Shown one piece after another: positions 36,537 through 46,427 of a DNA stretch of 63,376 nt. This stretch comes from Azoarcus sp. (lineage in GTDB: Bacteria; Pseudomonadota; Gammaproteobacteria; Burkholderiales; Rhodocyclaceae). The translations under genes were made by a program, and so were the position numbers. The stretch lies in contig DYFV01000025.1 of the NCBI GenBank assembly GCA_020725025.1, positions 1 to 63,376 on the forward strand, given 5' to 3'. Every line of letters begins with the position of its first letter. The stretch's first letter is position 1. Under the pieces are notes generated by a model. The model saw nothing but the letters and a program-made list of their open reading frames with translations, searched no databases and had not been told where the DNA came from.

Positions 36537-38855
36537 TTATTTGCCCGGCGCGGCGTAGCTGCGCTTGAGGTTGGTCTCGTACTGGCTGCGGCCGGAGATG
36601 TACTGCTTCGGCCAGGCGATGCCCTGGTAGTCGATCCTGGCCGCCTCGTGCAGCGTCCAGGCCGGATCCGCGAGGTGCGGACGGGCCACCGCGCAGAGGT
36701 CCGCGCGGCCGGCGGCGACGATGCTGTTCACATGGTCGGCCTCGAAGATCGCGCCCACCGCGATGGTGGGGATGCCCACCTCGTTGCGGATGCGGTCGGC
36801 GAAGGGGGTCTGGAACATGCGTCCGTAGACCGGCTTCTCGCCCTTCCACACCTGGCCGGAGGAGCAGTCGATGATGTCGGCGCCGGCGTCCTTGAAGAGG
36901 CGCGCGAGCTCGACCGCGTCGTCGGCGGTGTTGCCGCCGGGGAACCAGTCGTGGCAGGACAGGCGCACCGACATCGGCTTGTCCGCCGGCCACGCGGCGC
37001 GCATGGCGGCGAAGACCTCCAGCGGGTAGCGGGCGCGGTTCTCGATGCTGCCGCCGTATTCGTCGCTGCGCCGGTTGGTGAGCGGCGACAGGAAGCTCGA
37101 CATCAGGTAGCCGTGGGCGCAGTGGAACTCCAGGATGTCGAAGCCCGCCTCGGCGCCCATCTTCGTGGCGCGCACGAAGTCCGCCTTCACCCGGTCCATG
37201 TCGTCGCGGCTCATCTCCCGCGGCACCTGGGAGTGCGGCAGGTAGGGCAAGGGGGAGGCCGAGATGAGCTCCCAGGCACCCGATTCCAGGGGCTGGTCGA
37301 TGCCCTCCCAGGCCACCCGGGTGGCGCCCTTGCGGCCGGCGTGGCCGAGCTGCAGGCCGATCTTCGCGGCCGAGTTGGCATGCACGAAATCGACGATGCG
37401 CCGCCAGGCGTTGACGTGCTCGGGCTTGTACATGCCCGCGCAGCCCGGGGTGATGCGGGCGTCGGGCGAGACGCAGGTCATCTCCGTATAGAGCAGCCCC
37501 GCCCCGCCCAGCGCCCGCGAGCCGAAGTGCACCAGGTGGAAGTCGTTGGGGCTGCCGTCCTGGGCCGAGTACATGGCCATCGGCGACATGATGACCCGGT
37601 TGGCGAGCTCGAGGCCGCGCAGCTTGAAGGGGGTGAACATGGGCGGCGGCGCGGCCTGGTCGGCGGCCACCGGTACGCCGGCCTGCGTCGCGAACCAGCG
37701 CTCGTAGCCTTCCAGCCAGCCCGCGTCGCGCAGGCGCAGGTTCTCGTGGGAGATGCGCTGGGAGCGGGTGAGCATGGAGTACATGAACTGCTCGGGCTCG
37801 AGGGTATCGCAGTAGCGTGCGCCGCACACCTCGAACCATTCCATGGCGTTCCAGGCGGCGTTCTGCAGGCGCAGCACGTCGATGTTGCGCACCTCCTGGT
37901 AGCGGGCGAGCACCGCGCCGATGTGCTCGGGCGCGTCGCCCTCCTCCTTGAAGAGGCGGGTGAGCTCGATGGCGTCTTCCAGCGCGAGCTTGGTGCCCGA
38001 GCCGATGGCGAAGTGGGCGGTGTGCACCGCGTCACCCATCAGCACCACGTGGCTCTTGCCGTTGAAGTGGTGCCACTGCTCGCACTTGACCCGCTGGAAG
38101 TTGAGCCAGGCCGAGCCGCGCAGGTGGCGCGAGTTGGTCATCAGCCTGTGGCCGTCCAGGTGCTTCTCGAAGAGCTTCTCGCAGAAGGCGACCGACTCGT
38201 CCTGGTCGGCCTTGTCCAGGCCGTGGGCGAGCCAGACGTGCTCCGGGCACTCCACGATGAAGGTGGTGGTGTTCTCGTCGAACTTGTAGATGTGGGCCTG
38301 GAACCAGCCGTGCTCGGTCTTCTCGAAGATGAAGTTGAAGGCGTCGTAGAGCTTGTTCGTGCCCAGCCAGATGTAGCGATTGGGCCGCTTCACGATGTCC
38401 GGCTTGAAGACCTCTTCGTACTTGCTGCGGATCCTGGAGAAGATGCCGTCCGAGGCGATGACAAGATCGGCGTCGGGGAACTCGGCGTCCGACTCGACCT
38501 CGCGCTCGAACTCGAGCTCCACGCCAAGCTCCTCGCAGCGCGCCTGCAGGATGTTAAGCATCTTCTTGCGGCCGATGCCCACGAAGCCATGGCCGCCGCT
38601 GCGCAGCGTCCGCCCCTTGAAGTGGAGTTCGATGTCGTCCCAGTGGTTGAAGGCGTCCTGGATCGCGTCGGCCGTTTCCCGGTCCCACTCGCGCATGTTG
38701 TCCATGGTGGCGTCGGAAAACACCACGCCCCAGCCGAAGGTGTCGTAGGGCCGGTTGCGCTCGACCACGGTGATGCGATGCTCCGGATTCAGCTTCTTCA
38801 TCAGGATCGCGAAGTACAGCCCGGCCGGTCCCCCTCCGATACACACGATGCGCAT
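36537..38855 (-). CDS. Bifunctional 2-aminobenzoyl-CoA monooxygenase/reductase (salicylyl-CoA 5-hydroxylase/oxidoreductase family)
   Basis: 772 residues from ATG 38855 with GGAGGAGGAG just upstream; an upstream in-frame ATG at 38951 is inside the promoter. The N-terminal half is a class A flavoprotein monooxygenase: [20 protein letters not shown] (FAD), [18 protein letters not shown]. The C-terminal half is an Old Yellow Enzyme (about 400-760): [58 protein letters not shown]. This fusion is diagnostic for the enzyme that hydroxylates and reduces 2-aminobenzoyl-CoA (anthraniloyl-CoA) non-aromatically. First gene of the catabolic operon and its best marker. Confidence 0.92.
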   Translation of the reverse strand: MRIVCIGGGPAGLYFAILMKKLNPEHRITVVERNRPYDTFGWGVVFSDATMDNMREWDRETADAIQDAFNHWDDIELHFKGRTLRSGGHGFVGIGRKKMLNILQARCEELGVELEFEREVESDAEFPDADLVIASDGIFSRIRSKYEEVFKPDIVKRPNRYIWLGTNKLYDAFNFIFEKTEHGWFQAHIYKFDENTTTFIVECPEHVWLAHGLDKADQDESVAFCEKLFEKHLDGHRLMTNSRHLRGSAWLNFQRVKCEQWHHFNGKSHVVLMGDAVHTAHFAIGSGTKLALEDAIELTRLFKEEGDAPEHIGAVLARYQEVRNIDVLRLQNAAWNAMEWFEVCGARYCDTLEPEQFMYSMLTRSQRISHENLRLRDAGWLEGYERWFATQAGVPVAADQAAPPPMFTPFKLRGLELANRVIMSPMAMYSAQDGSPNDFHLVHFGSRALGGAGLLYTEMTCVSPDARITPGCAGMYKPEHVNAWRRIVDFVHANSAAKIGLQLGHAGRKGATRVAWEGIDQPLESGAWELISASPLPYLPHSQVPREMSRDDMDRVKADFVRATKMGAEAGFDILEFHCAHGYLMSSFLSPLTNRRSDEYGGSIENRARYPLEVFAAMRAAWPADKPMSVRLSCHDWFPGGNTADDAVELARLFKDAGADIIDCSSGQVWKGEKPVYGRMFQTPFADRIRNEVGIPTIAVGAIFEADHVNSIVAAGRADLCAVARPHLADPAWTLHEAARIDYQGIAWPKQYISGRSQYETNLKRSYAAPGK

Positions 38856-38943
38856 GCTGCTCCTCCTCCAGTTTGAGCCGCCCGGTCCCGACTGAGGCGC
38901 GATCCGGCCGCGGCGAATGACGGTCTCCTCGTTTAGTGGCGAA

Positions 38944-38970
38944 TATTTCATGTTTAAACTTTTAAGTCAA
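38944..38970 (-). promoter_or_regulatory. Promoter with MarR-like operator of the 2-aminobenzoyl-CoA operon
   Basis: On the minus strand TTGACT (38970-38965) serves as -35, and an AT-rich AATATT-type -10 lies about 17 bases on (around 38947-38942). Between them, TTAAAAGTTTAA (38965-38954) is a perfect-armed inverted repeat, ideal for a repressor. The adjoining ATTTCATGTTT (plus strand, 38945-38955) recurs at 47439-47449 in front of the block C operon. Confidence 0.5.
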
Positions 38971-39001
38971 CAAGGACCGGATCGTGGAACGGGGGCCGGA
39001 C

Positions 39002-39517
39002 TCAGCCGCCGGCGCCATCCTCCTCCACCGGCCCCTGCGGCGGGTGCAGGGCCAGCAGCGCCTTCAGCATCTCGATGAGCCGCTCCGCGTTCTCCTGCCC
39101 GAAGGGCTCCAGCACCGCCGCCTGATGCTTCCAGGCCCGGTCGCGCAGGGTCCCGGTGAGGCGGTGGCCCTTGGGCGTGATGCGCACCACGGTCTGGCGG
39201 CGGTCGGCGCGGATGCGCGTGCGGGCGACCAGGCCGTCCGCCTCCATGCGCTGCACCACCTTGGACAGCGTCGGCTGCTTGGTGAGGGTGAGCTGGGAGA
39301 GCACGCCGATGCTCTCGCCCGCGCTGCCCTCGAGACTCGCCAGGACCCGCCACTCGGTCACCGACAGGCCGGCGGCCTTCACCTCCCGGTGGAACTCCCG
39401 GGAGATGCGGCTGCTCGCCTGGGCCAGCAGGTAGGCGAGATAGCTGTCGATGAAGCGCTGCGGGGCCGCCGCCTCGGCCGCCTCGCCGGTCGCCTGCTCG
39501 GTCGTGTCTTCGGTCAT
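39002..39517 (-). CDS. MarR family regulator
   Basis: 171 residues. Winged helix core: SRISREFHREVKAAGLSVTEWRVLASL, LTKQPTLSKVVQRMEADGLV, RADRRQTVVRITPKGHRL (wing). Encoded just upstream of and in the same direction as the 2-aminobenzoyl-CoA operon, with the dyad operator between. MarR proteins release DNA on binding aromatic acids or CoA thioesters, so it probably represses the operon. A Pro/Glu/Gly-rich C-terminal tail is present. Confidence 0.9.
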   Translation of the reverse strand: MTEDTTEQATGEAAEAAAPQRFIDSYLAYLLAQASSRISREFHREVKAAGLSVTEWRVLASLEGSAGESIGVLSQLTLTKQPTLSKVVQRMEADGLVARTRIRADRRQTVVRITPKGHRLTGTLRDRAWKHQAAVLEPFGQENAERLIEMLKALLALHPPQGPVEEDGAGG

Positions 39518-39661
39518 GTCTTCGCCCTCGCGGAGCCACCACTCTTGGACTAAATCCAGAAAGGAGCTTGCGAGCCGCTCCGCTTTGCTTATAAATTATT
39601 CACAACTATACGTTAAGCACCGCATCCCGTGCGCCACGCCGGGAGCCTGCCCCGAAGAGAG

Positions 39662-40666
39662 ATGAACGCGCGCCCGAACCTCGCTCCCGCGGAGCCGCTG
39701 TCCGCGTTTCCCTTCTTCGCCTCGCGCGACGCGGAGGAGGCGCGCCAGAAGGTCGCCCGCATCTTCTGCCCCCACGAGCTGCGCCAGGTCGGCACGCGCA
39801 CGCCGTTCGCGTCCCGCCACAACCTGGTGCGCCTGGGCGAGACCGCGCTCAACTATCTCACTTACGGCACCGAGGTGGACATCCTGCCCGGCTGCCTGGA
39901 CACCTTCTACCTGGTGCAGCTCCCGCTGCAAGGCACGGCCCGCATCCGCTGCGGCGACGAGGAGGTGTACGCCTCGCCAGCCACCGCGAGCATCCTGAAT
40001 CCGGACGCGCCCACCCGCATGCGCTGGCAGCACGACGCGAGGAAGCTCATGCTGTGGATCCCGCGCAGCGCGGTCGAGCGCCGGCTGGCGGACCACCTGG
40101 GCGATGCGCCCGAGGCCCCGCTCGCCTTCGACGTCGCCCTGCCCCAGGCCGAGGGCCTCACCCGTACCTGGTGCCGCATGGTGGCCGACCTCGCGGACAA
40201 CATCGACCAGTGCGGCGCCGACTGGCTGCGCTTTCGGCCCACGGTGGCGAGCCTGGAGGACTGCCTGATCCGCGGCCTGCTGCAGCTTCACCACCACAAC
40301 TACAGCGAACGCCTGCACGCCCCCCAGGCGCCGGCGCTGCCCCGCCACGTGCAGCGCGCCATCGACTTCATCCACGCCCACCTGGAAGACGCCATCGACG
40401 TGGGCGACATCGCCCGCGCCGCCTGCGTCAGCGTGCGCGCGCTGGAAGAAGGCTTCCGGCGCCATTGCGACACCACGCCGCTCGCCTACCTGCGCGACGC
40501 GCGCCTCGACTGCGTGCGCAAGGCGCTCGCGGGCGGTGCGCCCGGCACGGTCGCCGCGGTCGCCCACCGCTACGGCTTCGCCCATCTGGGCCGCTTCTCC
40601 GCCTACTACCGCGCACGCTTCGGCGAGACGCCCTCCCATACCGCGCAGCGCGGCCGCCTGAACTGA
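39662..40666 (+). CDS. AraC family transcriptional regulator
   Basis: 334 residues from ATG 39662. The N-terminal domain (about 20-210) is of the AraC-binding-like type (LNYLTYGTEVDILPG, FYLVQLPLQGTARIRCGDE). The C-terminal double HTH (about 235-330) shows IDVGDIARAACVSVRALEEGFRRH and RYGFAHLGRFSAYYRARFGETP. Divergent from the MarR gene and leading into block B (SDR, indole monooxygenase-like), which it likely activates in response to an aromatic compound. Confidence 0.92.
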   Translation: MNARPNLAPAEPLSAFPFFASRDAEEARQKVARIFCPHELRQVGTRTPFASRHNLVRLGETALNYLTYGTEVDILPGCLDTFYLVQLPLQGTARIRCGDEEVYASPATASILNPDAPTRMRWQHDARKLMLWIPRSAVERRLADHLGDAPEAPLAFDVALPQAEGLTRTWCRMVADLADNIDQCGADWLRFRPTVASLEDCLIRGLLQLHHHNYSERLHAPQAPALPRHVQRAIDFIHAHLEDAIDVGDIARAACVSVRALEEGFRRHCDTTPLAYLRDARLDCVRKALAGGAPGTVAAVAHRYGFAHLGRFSAYYRARFGETPSHTAQRGRLN

Positions 40667-40796
40667 ACCCGGGTACGAATCCGCGCGTTCCGGACGAGAC
40701 CCTCGCGCAAACCGGATACTCCCCGATCCCGCTCCGCTGAACACTGTGTCCCGCAGACGCCCTCGAAGGCGTCGCCCAACGGAGGAGACACAGGAG

Positions 40797-41585
40797 ATGA
40801 AAGGGATCGAGAACAAGGTCGCCGTCGTGACCGGCGGTGCGACCATGATCGGCGAGGCGGTGGCGCGCGAACTGATCGCCAATGGCGCCCGGGTGGTGCT
40901 CGCCGACATCGACGCCGCGAAAGGCGCGGCGGCGGCCGACCGCCTGGGCCCCGCGGCCCGCTTCCAGCACACCGACGTGGCGAGCGACGCGAGCATCGCC
41001 CGCTGCGTGGCCGACACCGTGGCGGCCTTCGGCGGCATCGACTACCTGGTGAACGCCGCCTGCAGCTACGGCGACAACGGCGCGGCATCCACCCGCGCCG
41101 AGTGGAACGCCCTCCTCGACGTGAATCTCGTAGGCGCCGCGATGACGCTCGCCGCCTGCCGTCCGGAGATGGTCAAGCGCGGCGGCGGCGCGGTGGTGAA
41201 CTTCGCCTCCATCTCGGCCGGCGCCGCCCAGGCGGGCCGCTGGCTCTATCCGGTGAGCAAGGCCGCCATGCTGCAGCTCACCCGCGCCGCGGCGCTGGAC
41301 CTCGCGCCCGACCGCATCCGGGTGAACTCGGTGTCGCCGGGCTGGACCTGGTCCTCGATCATCGAGACCCTCGCCGGCGGCGACAAGGCCAGGGCCGATG
41401 CGGTCGCCGCCGACTACCACATCCTCGGCCGGCTCGGCCTGCCCGAGGAGGTCGCCCAGGTCGTCGCCTTCCTGCTTTCCGATCACGCGAGCTTCGTCAC
41501 CGGCTCCGACTACGCCTGCGACGGGGGCTATTCGGCACTCGGGCCCGAGGGTCGCGGCGCTGCCATCACGCGGCTGATGGCATAG
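40797..41585 (+). CDS. Short-chain dehydrogenase
   Basis: 262 residues from ATG 40797 (GGAGGAGACACAGGAG upstream). Motifs: VVTGGATMIGEAVA, DYLVNAACSYG, SISAGAAQAGRWLYPVSKAAM (Ser-Tyr-Lys), VNSVSPGWTW. First gene of block B. Indole oxygenase operons (iif type) contain an SDR that dehydrogenates dihydroxyindoline to isatin-level products; that is a candidate role here. Substrate unproven. Confidence 0.9.
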   Translation: MKGIENKVAVVTGGATMIGEAVARELIANGARVVLADIDAAKGAAAADRLGPAARFQHTDVASDASIARCVADTVAAFGGIDYLVNAACSYGDNGAASTRAEWNALLDVNLVGAAMTLAACRPEMVKRGGGAVVNFASISAGAAQAGRWLYPVSKAAMLQLTRAAALDLAPDRIRVNSVSPGWTWSSIIETLAGGDKARADAVAADYHILGRLGLPEEVAQVVAFLLSDHASFVTGSDYACDGGYSALGPEGRGAAITRLMA

Positions 41586-41601
41586 CGCGCACCGTGGCTG
41601 C

Positions 41602-41710
41602 GTAGCCCGGGTGGAGCCCCAGCGGAATCCGGGAAACGGCCGCAATTCCACGAACCGCGGCGAAACCGCGAACTTCCGTCCCGGATTCCGTTGCACTCCA
41701 TCCCGGCTAC
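41602..41710. repeat. Dispersed palindromic repeat, paired copy 5
   Basis: Left arm 41602-41633 (GTAGCCCGGGTGGAGCCCC and following) and right arm 41680-41710 (CCCGGATTCCGTTGCACTCC...GGCTAC) inverted, 46 bases apart, between the SDR and the flavoprotein monooxygenase genes inside block B. Confidence 0.75.
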
Positions 41711-41759
41711 GCGGCGCCGCCCGCATTCCATACCAACGAGTACCAACGAGGAGACACTC

Positions 41760-43037
41760 ATGCACAAGGACTCGCTCAAGTCCCGTTCCATCGCCATCGT
41801 CGGCGCCGGCCAGGCCGGTCTGCTGCTCGGCTGCGCCCTGCTCGACCGGGGCTACGCCGTCACCATCGTCACCAACCGCCGTCCCGAGGAGGTGTGGCAC
41901 GGCAAGGTGCTGTCCTCCCAGTTCATCTTCGACCCGGCGCTGCAGATCGAGCGCGACTGGGGCATGAACCAGTGGGAAGCGGCCTGCCCGCGCACCGAGG
42001 GCATCGGCTTCACCATCCCGACGCCGGACGGCAGCGGCAGGCAGGCCATCCACTGGCATGCGCGCCTCGACGCCTACGGCCAGTCGGTGGACCAGCGGGT
42101 CAAGATGCCGGGCTGGATGAAGGAGTTCGTGCGCCGGGGCGGCGAGCTGCGCTTCGAGGACGTGGGCGTGCCGCAGCTGGAGGCGCTCGCCGCCGCCCAC
42201 GAGTTGGTCCTGCTCGCCGGCGGCAAGGGCGAGATCGTGAACCTGCTGGGCCGCGACGAGGCCCGCTCCCCCATCCGCCAGCCCATGCGCCAGCTCGCGC
42301 TCACCTACGTCACCGGCATGAAGCGCCACGACTACTACGAGTGCGTGAACTTCAACCTCATCCCGGGGGTGGGCGAGTATTTCGTGTTCCCGGCGCTCAC
42401 CACCCGGGGTTCGGACGACACCCAGGCCTGCGACATCATGGTCTTCGAGGGCGTGCCGGGGGGCCCGATGGACTGCTGGGGCGAGGTGAAGAGCCCCGAG
42501 CAGCACCTGGAGACCAGCCTCCGCATCCTCCGGACCTTCCTGCCCTGGGAGTACGAGCGCAGCCGCGACTGCCAGCTCACCGACGCCAACGGCGTCCTGG
42601 CCGGCCGCATCACCCCGACGGTGCGCAACGCGGTGCTCACCCTGCCCTCGGGCCGCAAGGTGATGGGGCTGGGCGACGCGGTGCTGGTGAACGACCCCGT
42701 CACCGGCCAGGGCTCGAACAACGCCACCAAGGGGGCCCTGCACTACTACCGCGCCATCCTCGCCCGCGGTGGCGCGCCCTTCGACGAGGCCTGGATGCGG
42801 CACACCTTCGACGCGCTCTACGAGGGCTACGCCGAGAAGGTGGTGCGCTGGACCAACAGCCTGCTCTTCCCGCCGCCCGAGCATGTCGTGCAGCTCCTCG
42901 GCGCCGCGCAGCACGCGCCCGGCCTCGCCCACCGCATCGCCAACGGCTTCAACGACCCGCGGGACTACGCCGAGTACTGGTTCGACGCGGCCGCCGCCCA
43001 ACGTCTGATCGACGACGAGCTCAGGCAGGCCGCCTGA
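41760..43037 (+). CDS. Styrene/indole monooxygenase-type FAD oxygenase (StyA/IifC-like)
   Basis: 425 residues from ATG 41760. FAD site SIAIVGAGQAGLLLGCALLD, VLAGRITPTVRNA..., and the second FAD block VMGLGDAVLVNDPVTGQGSNNATKG are those of group E flavoprotein monooxygenases, which epoxidise styrene or indole using FADH2 from a separate reductase. The reductase is encoded at 44279-44803. With an isatin-hydrolase-like cyclase in the same block, indole is the best substrate guess. Styrene is the alternative, but no styrene oxide isomerase or phenylacetaldehyde dehydrogenase is present. Confidence 0.88.
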   Translation: MHKDSLKSRSIAIVGAGQAGLLLGCALLDRGYAVTIVTNRRPEEVWHGKVLSSQFIFDPALQIERDWGMNQWEAACPRTEGIGFTIPTPDGSGRQAIHWHARLDAYGQSVDQRVKMPGWMKEFVRRGGELRFEDVGVPQLEALAAAHELVLLAGGKGEIVNLLGRDEARSPIRQPMRQLALTYVTGMKRHDYYECVNFNLIPGVGEYFVFPALTTRGSDDTQACDIMVFEGVPGGPMDCWGEVKSPEQHLETSLRILRTFLPWEYERSRDCQLTDANGVLAGRITPTVRNAVLTLPSGRKVMGLGDAVLVNDPVTGQGSNNATKGALHYYRAILARGGAPFDEAWMRHTFDALYEGYAEKVVRWTNSLLFPPPEHVVQLLGAAQHAPGLAHRIANGFNDPRDYAEYWFDAAAAQRLIDDELRQAA

Positions 43038-43067
43038 AGCGCCATACCCCCGACGGAGAAAAAACAC

Positions 43068-44258
43068 ATGAACAAGACCCTCAGGCCGCTCGCCCGGACC
43101 CTCGCCGCATTCGGCGCCACCGCCCTCGCCCTGCCGGCGGCGGCGACCCAGGGCACCTTCCCCCATGGCTATGGCGTCACCGCCGAAGGCATGGGCGGAG
43201 TGTCGATCGCCCTGCCCCAGGATGCGGTGGCCGGCGCCAACAATCCGGCCGGCATGGTGCACGTCGGCGGCCGGTTCGACCTCGGCGCCGCCTTCCTCGA
43301 GGTGGACAACGGTGCCGTGCTGGGCGGCACCCGCTTCGACGGCGCCGAGGACAAGAGCATCTACGTCATTCCCCAGCTCGGCTACAACCGCATGCTGGAC
43401 GAGCGCCAGTCCCTCGGCCTGTCGGTGGTGGGCAACGGCGTGGGCACCGACCAGGGCGGCCCGGTCGGCCCCCTCGCCGAGCCCGAATCCGAGCTGCAGC
43501 AGATGGTGAGCACCCTCTCCTACGCCCGCAAGCTCGACGGCGTCCACAGCGTGGGCGTGGGGCTGGTGATCGGTTACCAGCGGCTGCGCATCCAGGGTCC
43601 GGCGGGCCTGGGGCTTCCCGAGGGCCGCGACTCGTCCTACGGCTTCGGCGCGAGCGTCGGCTGGCTGGGGCAGCTGACGCCGGCCCTCACCCTGGGCGCG
43701 ACCTACGCGAGCCGGGTCCACATGGGCCGCATGGACCGCTTCGAGGGCCTGCTGGCGGAACGGGGCGACCTGGACATCCCGGAGCACTACGGCCTGGGCG
43801 TCGCCTGGAAGCTCGGCGCCACCACCCTCGCCGCCGACGTGCTGCGCATCCACTGGGCCGCGGTCGATTCCCTGGGCAATGACGGCGTGGGCATCGCGCC
43901 GGGGGCGCCGGGCGCGGACGACGGACCCGGCTTCGGCTGGCGCGACCAGACCGTGTGGCGCGTCGGCGTGGCGCATGCGGTGTCGGACACCCTGACCCTG
44001 CGCGCCGGCTACAGCCACGGGAGCCAGATCCTCGACTCGCAGAGCACCTTCCTCGGCATCCTCGCGCCGGCCGCCAACCGCCGGCACTGGACCCTGGGCG
44101 CGACGGTGAGCCTCAATCCGGGCATGGCGCTGTCCCTCGCCTACGCCCGATCGCCCAAGGAAACCGTCCACGGCGACGGCCCCGGCCCCAACGCCGGCAC
44201 CGACCTCTACATGGGCCAGCACTGGCTCTCGGCCAGCCTCGCCATCCGCCTCGAATGA
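43068..44258 (+). CDS. OmpP1/FadL family outer-membrane transporter
   Basis: 396 residues. Signal peptide about 1-27 (ALPAAATQG). N-terminal plug NPAGMVHVGGRFDLG after the conserved N-terminal GYGVTAEGMGGVSIA, multiple amphipathic strands, and the final LYMGQHWLSASLAIRLE with Phe-less C-terminal strand (ends LE rather than F). FadL/TodX porins take up hydrophobic aromatics such as toluene. Its place inside block B suggests uptake of a hydrophobic aryl substrate such as indole. Confidence 0.88.
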   Translation: MNKTLRPLARTLAAFGATALALPAAATQGTFPHGYGVTAEGMGGVSIALPQDAVAGANNPAGMVHVGGRFDLGAAFLEVDNGAVLGGTRFDGAEDKSIYVIPQLGYNRMLDERQSLGLSVVGNGVGTDQGGPVGPLAEPESELQQMVSTLSYARKLDGVHSVGVGLVIGYQRLRIQGPAGLGLPEGRDSSYGFGASVGWLGQLTPALTLGATYASRVHMGRMDRFEGLLAERGDLDIPEHYGLGVAWKLGATTLAADVLRIHWAAVDSLGNDGVGIAPGAPGADDGPGFGWRDQTVWRVGVAHAVSDTLTLRAGYSHGSQILDSQSTFLGILAPAANRRHWTLGATVSLNPGMALSLAYARSPKETVHGDGPGPNAGTDLYMGQHWLSASLAIRLE

Positions 44259-44278
44259 GCCGGCACAAGGAGAACGCC

Positions 44279-44803
44279 ATGATCGATCCACGCGCCTTCC
44301 GCAACGCCCTCGGACACTTCGCCACCGGCGTCACCGTGGTGACCACCCGCGACGCCGCGGGCGAGCCCGTGGGCGTCACGGTGAACAGCTTCAGCTCCCT
44401 CTCCCTCGATCCGCCCCTCATCCTGTGGAGCCTGGCGAAGAAGTCCTACAGCCTGGCGGCCTTCGAGACCCATCCGGCCTTCGCGGTGCACGTGCTGGCG
44501 AGCGACCAGCAGGAAGTCTCGGACCGCTTCGCCCGCGCCGGCGCCGACAAGTTCGGCGGCGTCGCGCTCGGCGACGGCTTCCAGGGCGTGCCCCTCCTGC
44601 CCCATTGCGCGGCGGTGTTCCAGTGCAGCGTCGAGCACCGCTACGACGGCGGCGACCACGTCATCATGGTCGGCCGGGTGCAGCGCTTCTCCACCGCGGA
44701 ACGCCCGCCGCTGCTCTTCTATCGCGGCCGCTACGCCACGCCGGAGACCGAGGCGGTGCCCTTCACCAGCCTGCTGAAGGCCTTCTCGGCCGCGGCGGCC
44801 TGA
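44279..44803 (+). CDS. Flavin reductase (StyB/HpaC-like)
   Basis: 174 residues from ATG 44279. Split-barrel flavin reductase: FRNALGHFATGVTVVTTRD, GVTVNSFSSLSLDPPLILWSLAK, AVHVLASDQQEVSDRFA, with HVIMVGRVQRF later. Supplies FADH2 to two-component oxygenases. It is two genes downstream of the StyA-like oxygenase and overlaps no gene. Most likely partner: the oxygenase at 41760-43037. Confidence 0.9.
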   Translation: MIDPRAFRNALGHFATGVTVVTTRDAAGEPVGVTVNSFSSLSLDPPLILWSLAKKSYSLAAFETHPAFAVHVLASDQQEVSDRFARAGADKFGGVALGDGFQGVPLLPHCAAVFQCSVEHRYDGGDHVIMVGRVQRFSTAERPPLLFYRGRYATPETEAVPFTSLLKAFSAAAA

Positions 44804-44814
44804 GGGGGCCGGCC

Positions 44815-46395
44815 ATGAGCAGGTTCGACGCGATCATCGTCGGCAGCGGCATCAACTCCCTGGTGTGCGCCGGCGTCATGGCGAAACGCGGCAAGAAGGT
44901 GGTGGTGCTGGAGCGCGAGGCGGTGCTGGGCGGCTGCATCCGCAGCGAGGCGCTCACCGCGCCCGGCTTCCTGCACGACACGATGTCCACCGCCCATCCG
45001 CTCTTCGTCACCTCGCCCGGCTACGCCGAGCTCAAGGACGTGCTGCACGCACGGGGCCTGGAGTACGGCAACAACGCCACCCCCACCGGCGTGTTGCTTC
45101 CCGACGGCCGCTCGCTGGTGATGACGACCTCCCGCGAGGCCAACGTGCGCGCCATGAACGCCCTCGCCCCGGGCGACGGCGACGCCTACGCGGAAGCCCT
45201 GGCCTTCGTGGAGAAGAACGCCGAGCTCATCTTCGCGCTGCTGGGCAACGAGCTGTGGAGCTCGCAGATCGGCAGGATGATGCTCGGCCGGGTATGGAAG
45301 CAGGGCGCCCACGAGACGCTCGCCTTCTTCGGGCCGGCCATGCAGAGCTGCCGCGCCTGGCTGGAGACGCGCTTCCGCTCGGAGCTGGCCAGGGCGCTGC
45401 TCGCGCCCTGGGTGCTGCACACCGGCCTGGGGCCGGAGAGCGCCATGTCGGCGCTCATGGCCCAGGTGGTCGCCTTCACCCTGGAGGCGGTGGGCCTGCC
45501 CATCGTCAAGGGCGGCAACGCCCGCACGGTGGACGCCTTCCGCGCCCACATCGAGGCCTGCGGCGGCGAGCTCCACACCGGCGCGGACGTGGAGGAGATC
45601 CTGGTGGACGGCGGCAAGGCGCGCGGCGTGCGGCTCGCCGACGGGCGGGTCTTCGAGGCGAAGCAGGTCGTCGCCAACGTCACGCCGACGCAGCTCTACG
45701 GGCGCCTGCTGAAGAACGGCAGCGCGCCCGAGGCGCTGCGCCGCCAGGCCGCCGAGTACCGCTACGGCAAGGGCAACATGCAGATCCACCTCGCCCTGTC
45801 GGCCCCGCCCCATTGGCCGGACGACCGGCTGCGCGAGGTGATCTACCTCCATCTCACGGAGGGTCTGGACGGTGTCTCCCGCGCGGTGAACGAGGCCGAG
45901 CGGGGCTTGCTGCCCGCCGCCGGGACGATCTGCGTGGCCCAGCCCTGCGCGGTGGATCCTTCCCGCGCGCCGCAGGGACAGTGGGTGCTGTGGGTGCAGC
46001 TGCCCGAATGCCCGCGCCTTGTCCGGGGCGACGCCGCAGGCGAGATCGACGCGCCGGCCGACGGCAAATGGACGCCGGAAATCGCCGAGCGCTACGCCGA
46101 CCGCATCGTCGCGCGCCTCGCCCGCCAGGTGCCCAACCTGGAGGCGAGCATCGTCGGCCGCAAGGTGATCTCCCCCGCCGACCTGGAGGCGATGAACATC
46201 AACCTGGTGGGCGGCGACCCCTACTCGGGGGAGTGCAGCATCGACCAGTACATGTTCTGGCGGCCGCTGCGCGGCGTGAAGGACCACGCCACGCCGGTGA
46301 AGAACCTCTACCAGATCGGCGCCTCGACCCACCCGGGGCCGGGGCTCTCCGGCGCCTCGGGCTTCCACGTGGCGAACGCGCTGGCCCGGCGCTGA
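44815..46395 (+). CDS. Phytoene-desaturase-like FAD-dependent oxidoreductase
   Basis: 526 residues. N-terminal dinucleotide site AIIVGSGINSLVCAGVMAKRG, LEREAVLGGCIRSE, and C-terminal GASTHPGPGLSGASGFHVA, which is the carotenoid desaturase/CrtI-like signature. No carotenoid genes are nearby. Within block B it probably oxidises or isomerises a ring intermediate; a role in isatin or indigo-type product handling cannot be derived from sequence. Confidence 0.85.
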   Translation: MSRFDAIIVGSGINSLVCAGVMAKRGKKVVVLEREAVLGGCIRSEALTAPGFLHDTMSTAHPLFVTSPGYAELKDVLHARGLEYGNNATPTGVLLPDGRSLVMTTSREANVRAMNALAPGDGDAYAEALAFVEKNAELIFALLGNELWSSQIGRMMLGRVWKQGAHETLAFFGPAMQSCRAWLETRFRSELARALLAPWVLHTGLGPESAMSALMAQVVAFTLEAVGLPIVKGGNARTVDAFRAHIEACGGELHTGADVEEILVDGGKARGVRLADGRVFEAKQVVANVTPTQLYGRLLKNGSAPEALRRQAAEYRYGKGNMQIHLALSAPPHWPDDRLREVIYLHLTEGLDGVSRAVNEAERGLLPAAGTICVAQPCAVDPSRAPQGQWVLWVQLPECPRLVRGDAAGEIDAPADGKWTPEIAERYADRIVARLARQVPNLEASIVGRKVISPADLEAMNINLVGGDPYSGECSIDQYMFWRPLRGVKDHATPVKNLYQIGASTHPGPGLSGASGFHVANALARR

Positions 46396-46427
46396 GTGCG
46401 CCGGGCCTTTCCCAACAGGAGAACGAC

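Noticed and set aside
40428..44291. 1287-residue minus-strand frame over block B
   Set aside because: Covers five recognised plus-strand genes, no domain, His/Arg/Glu-rich shadow.
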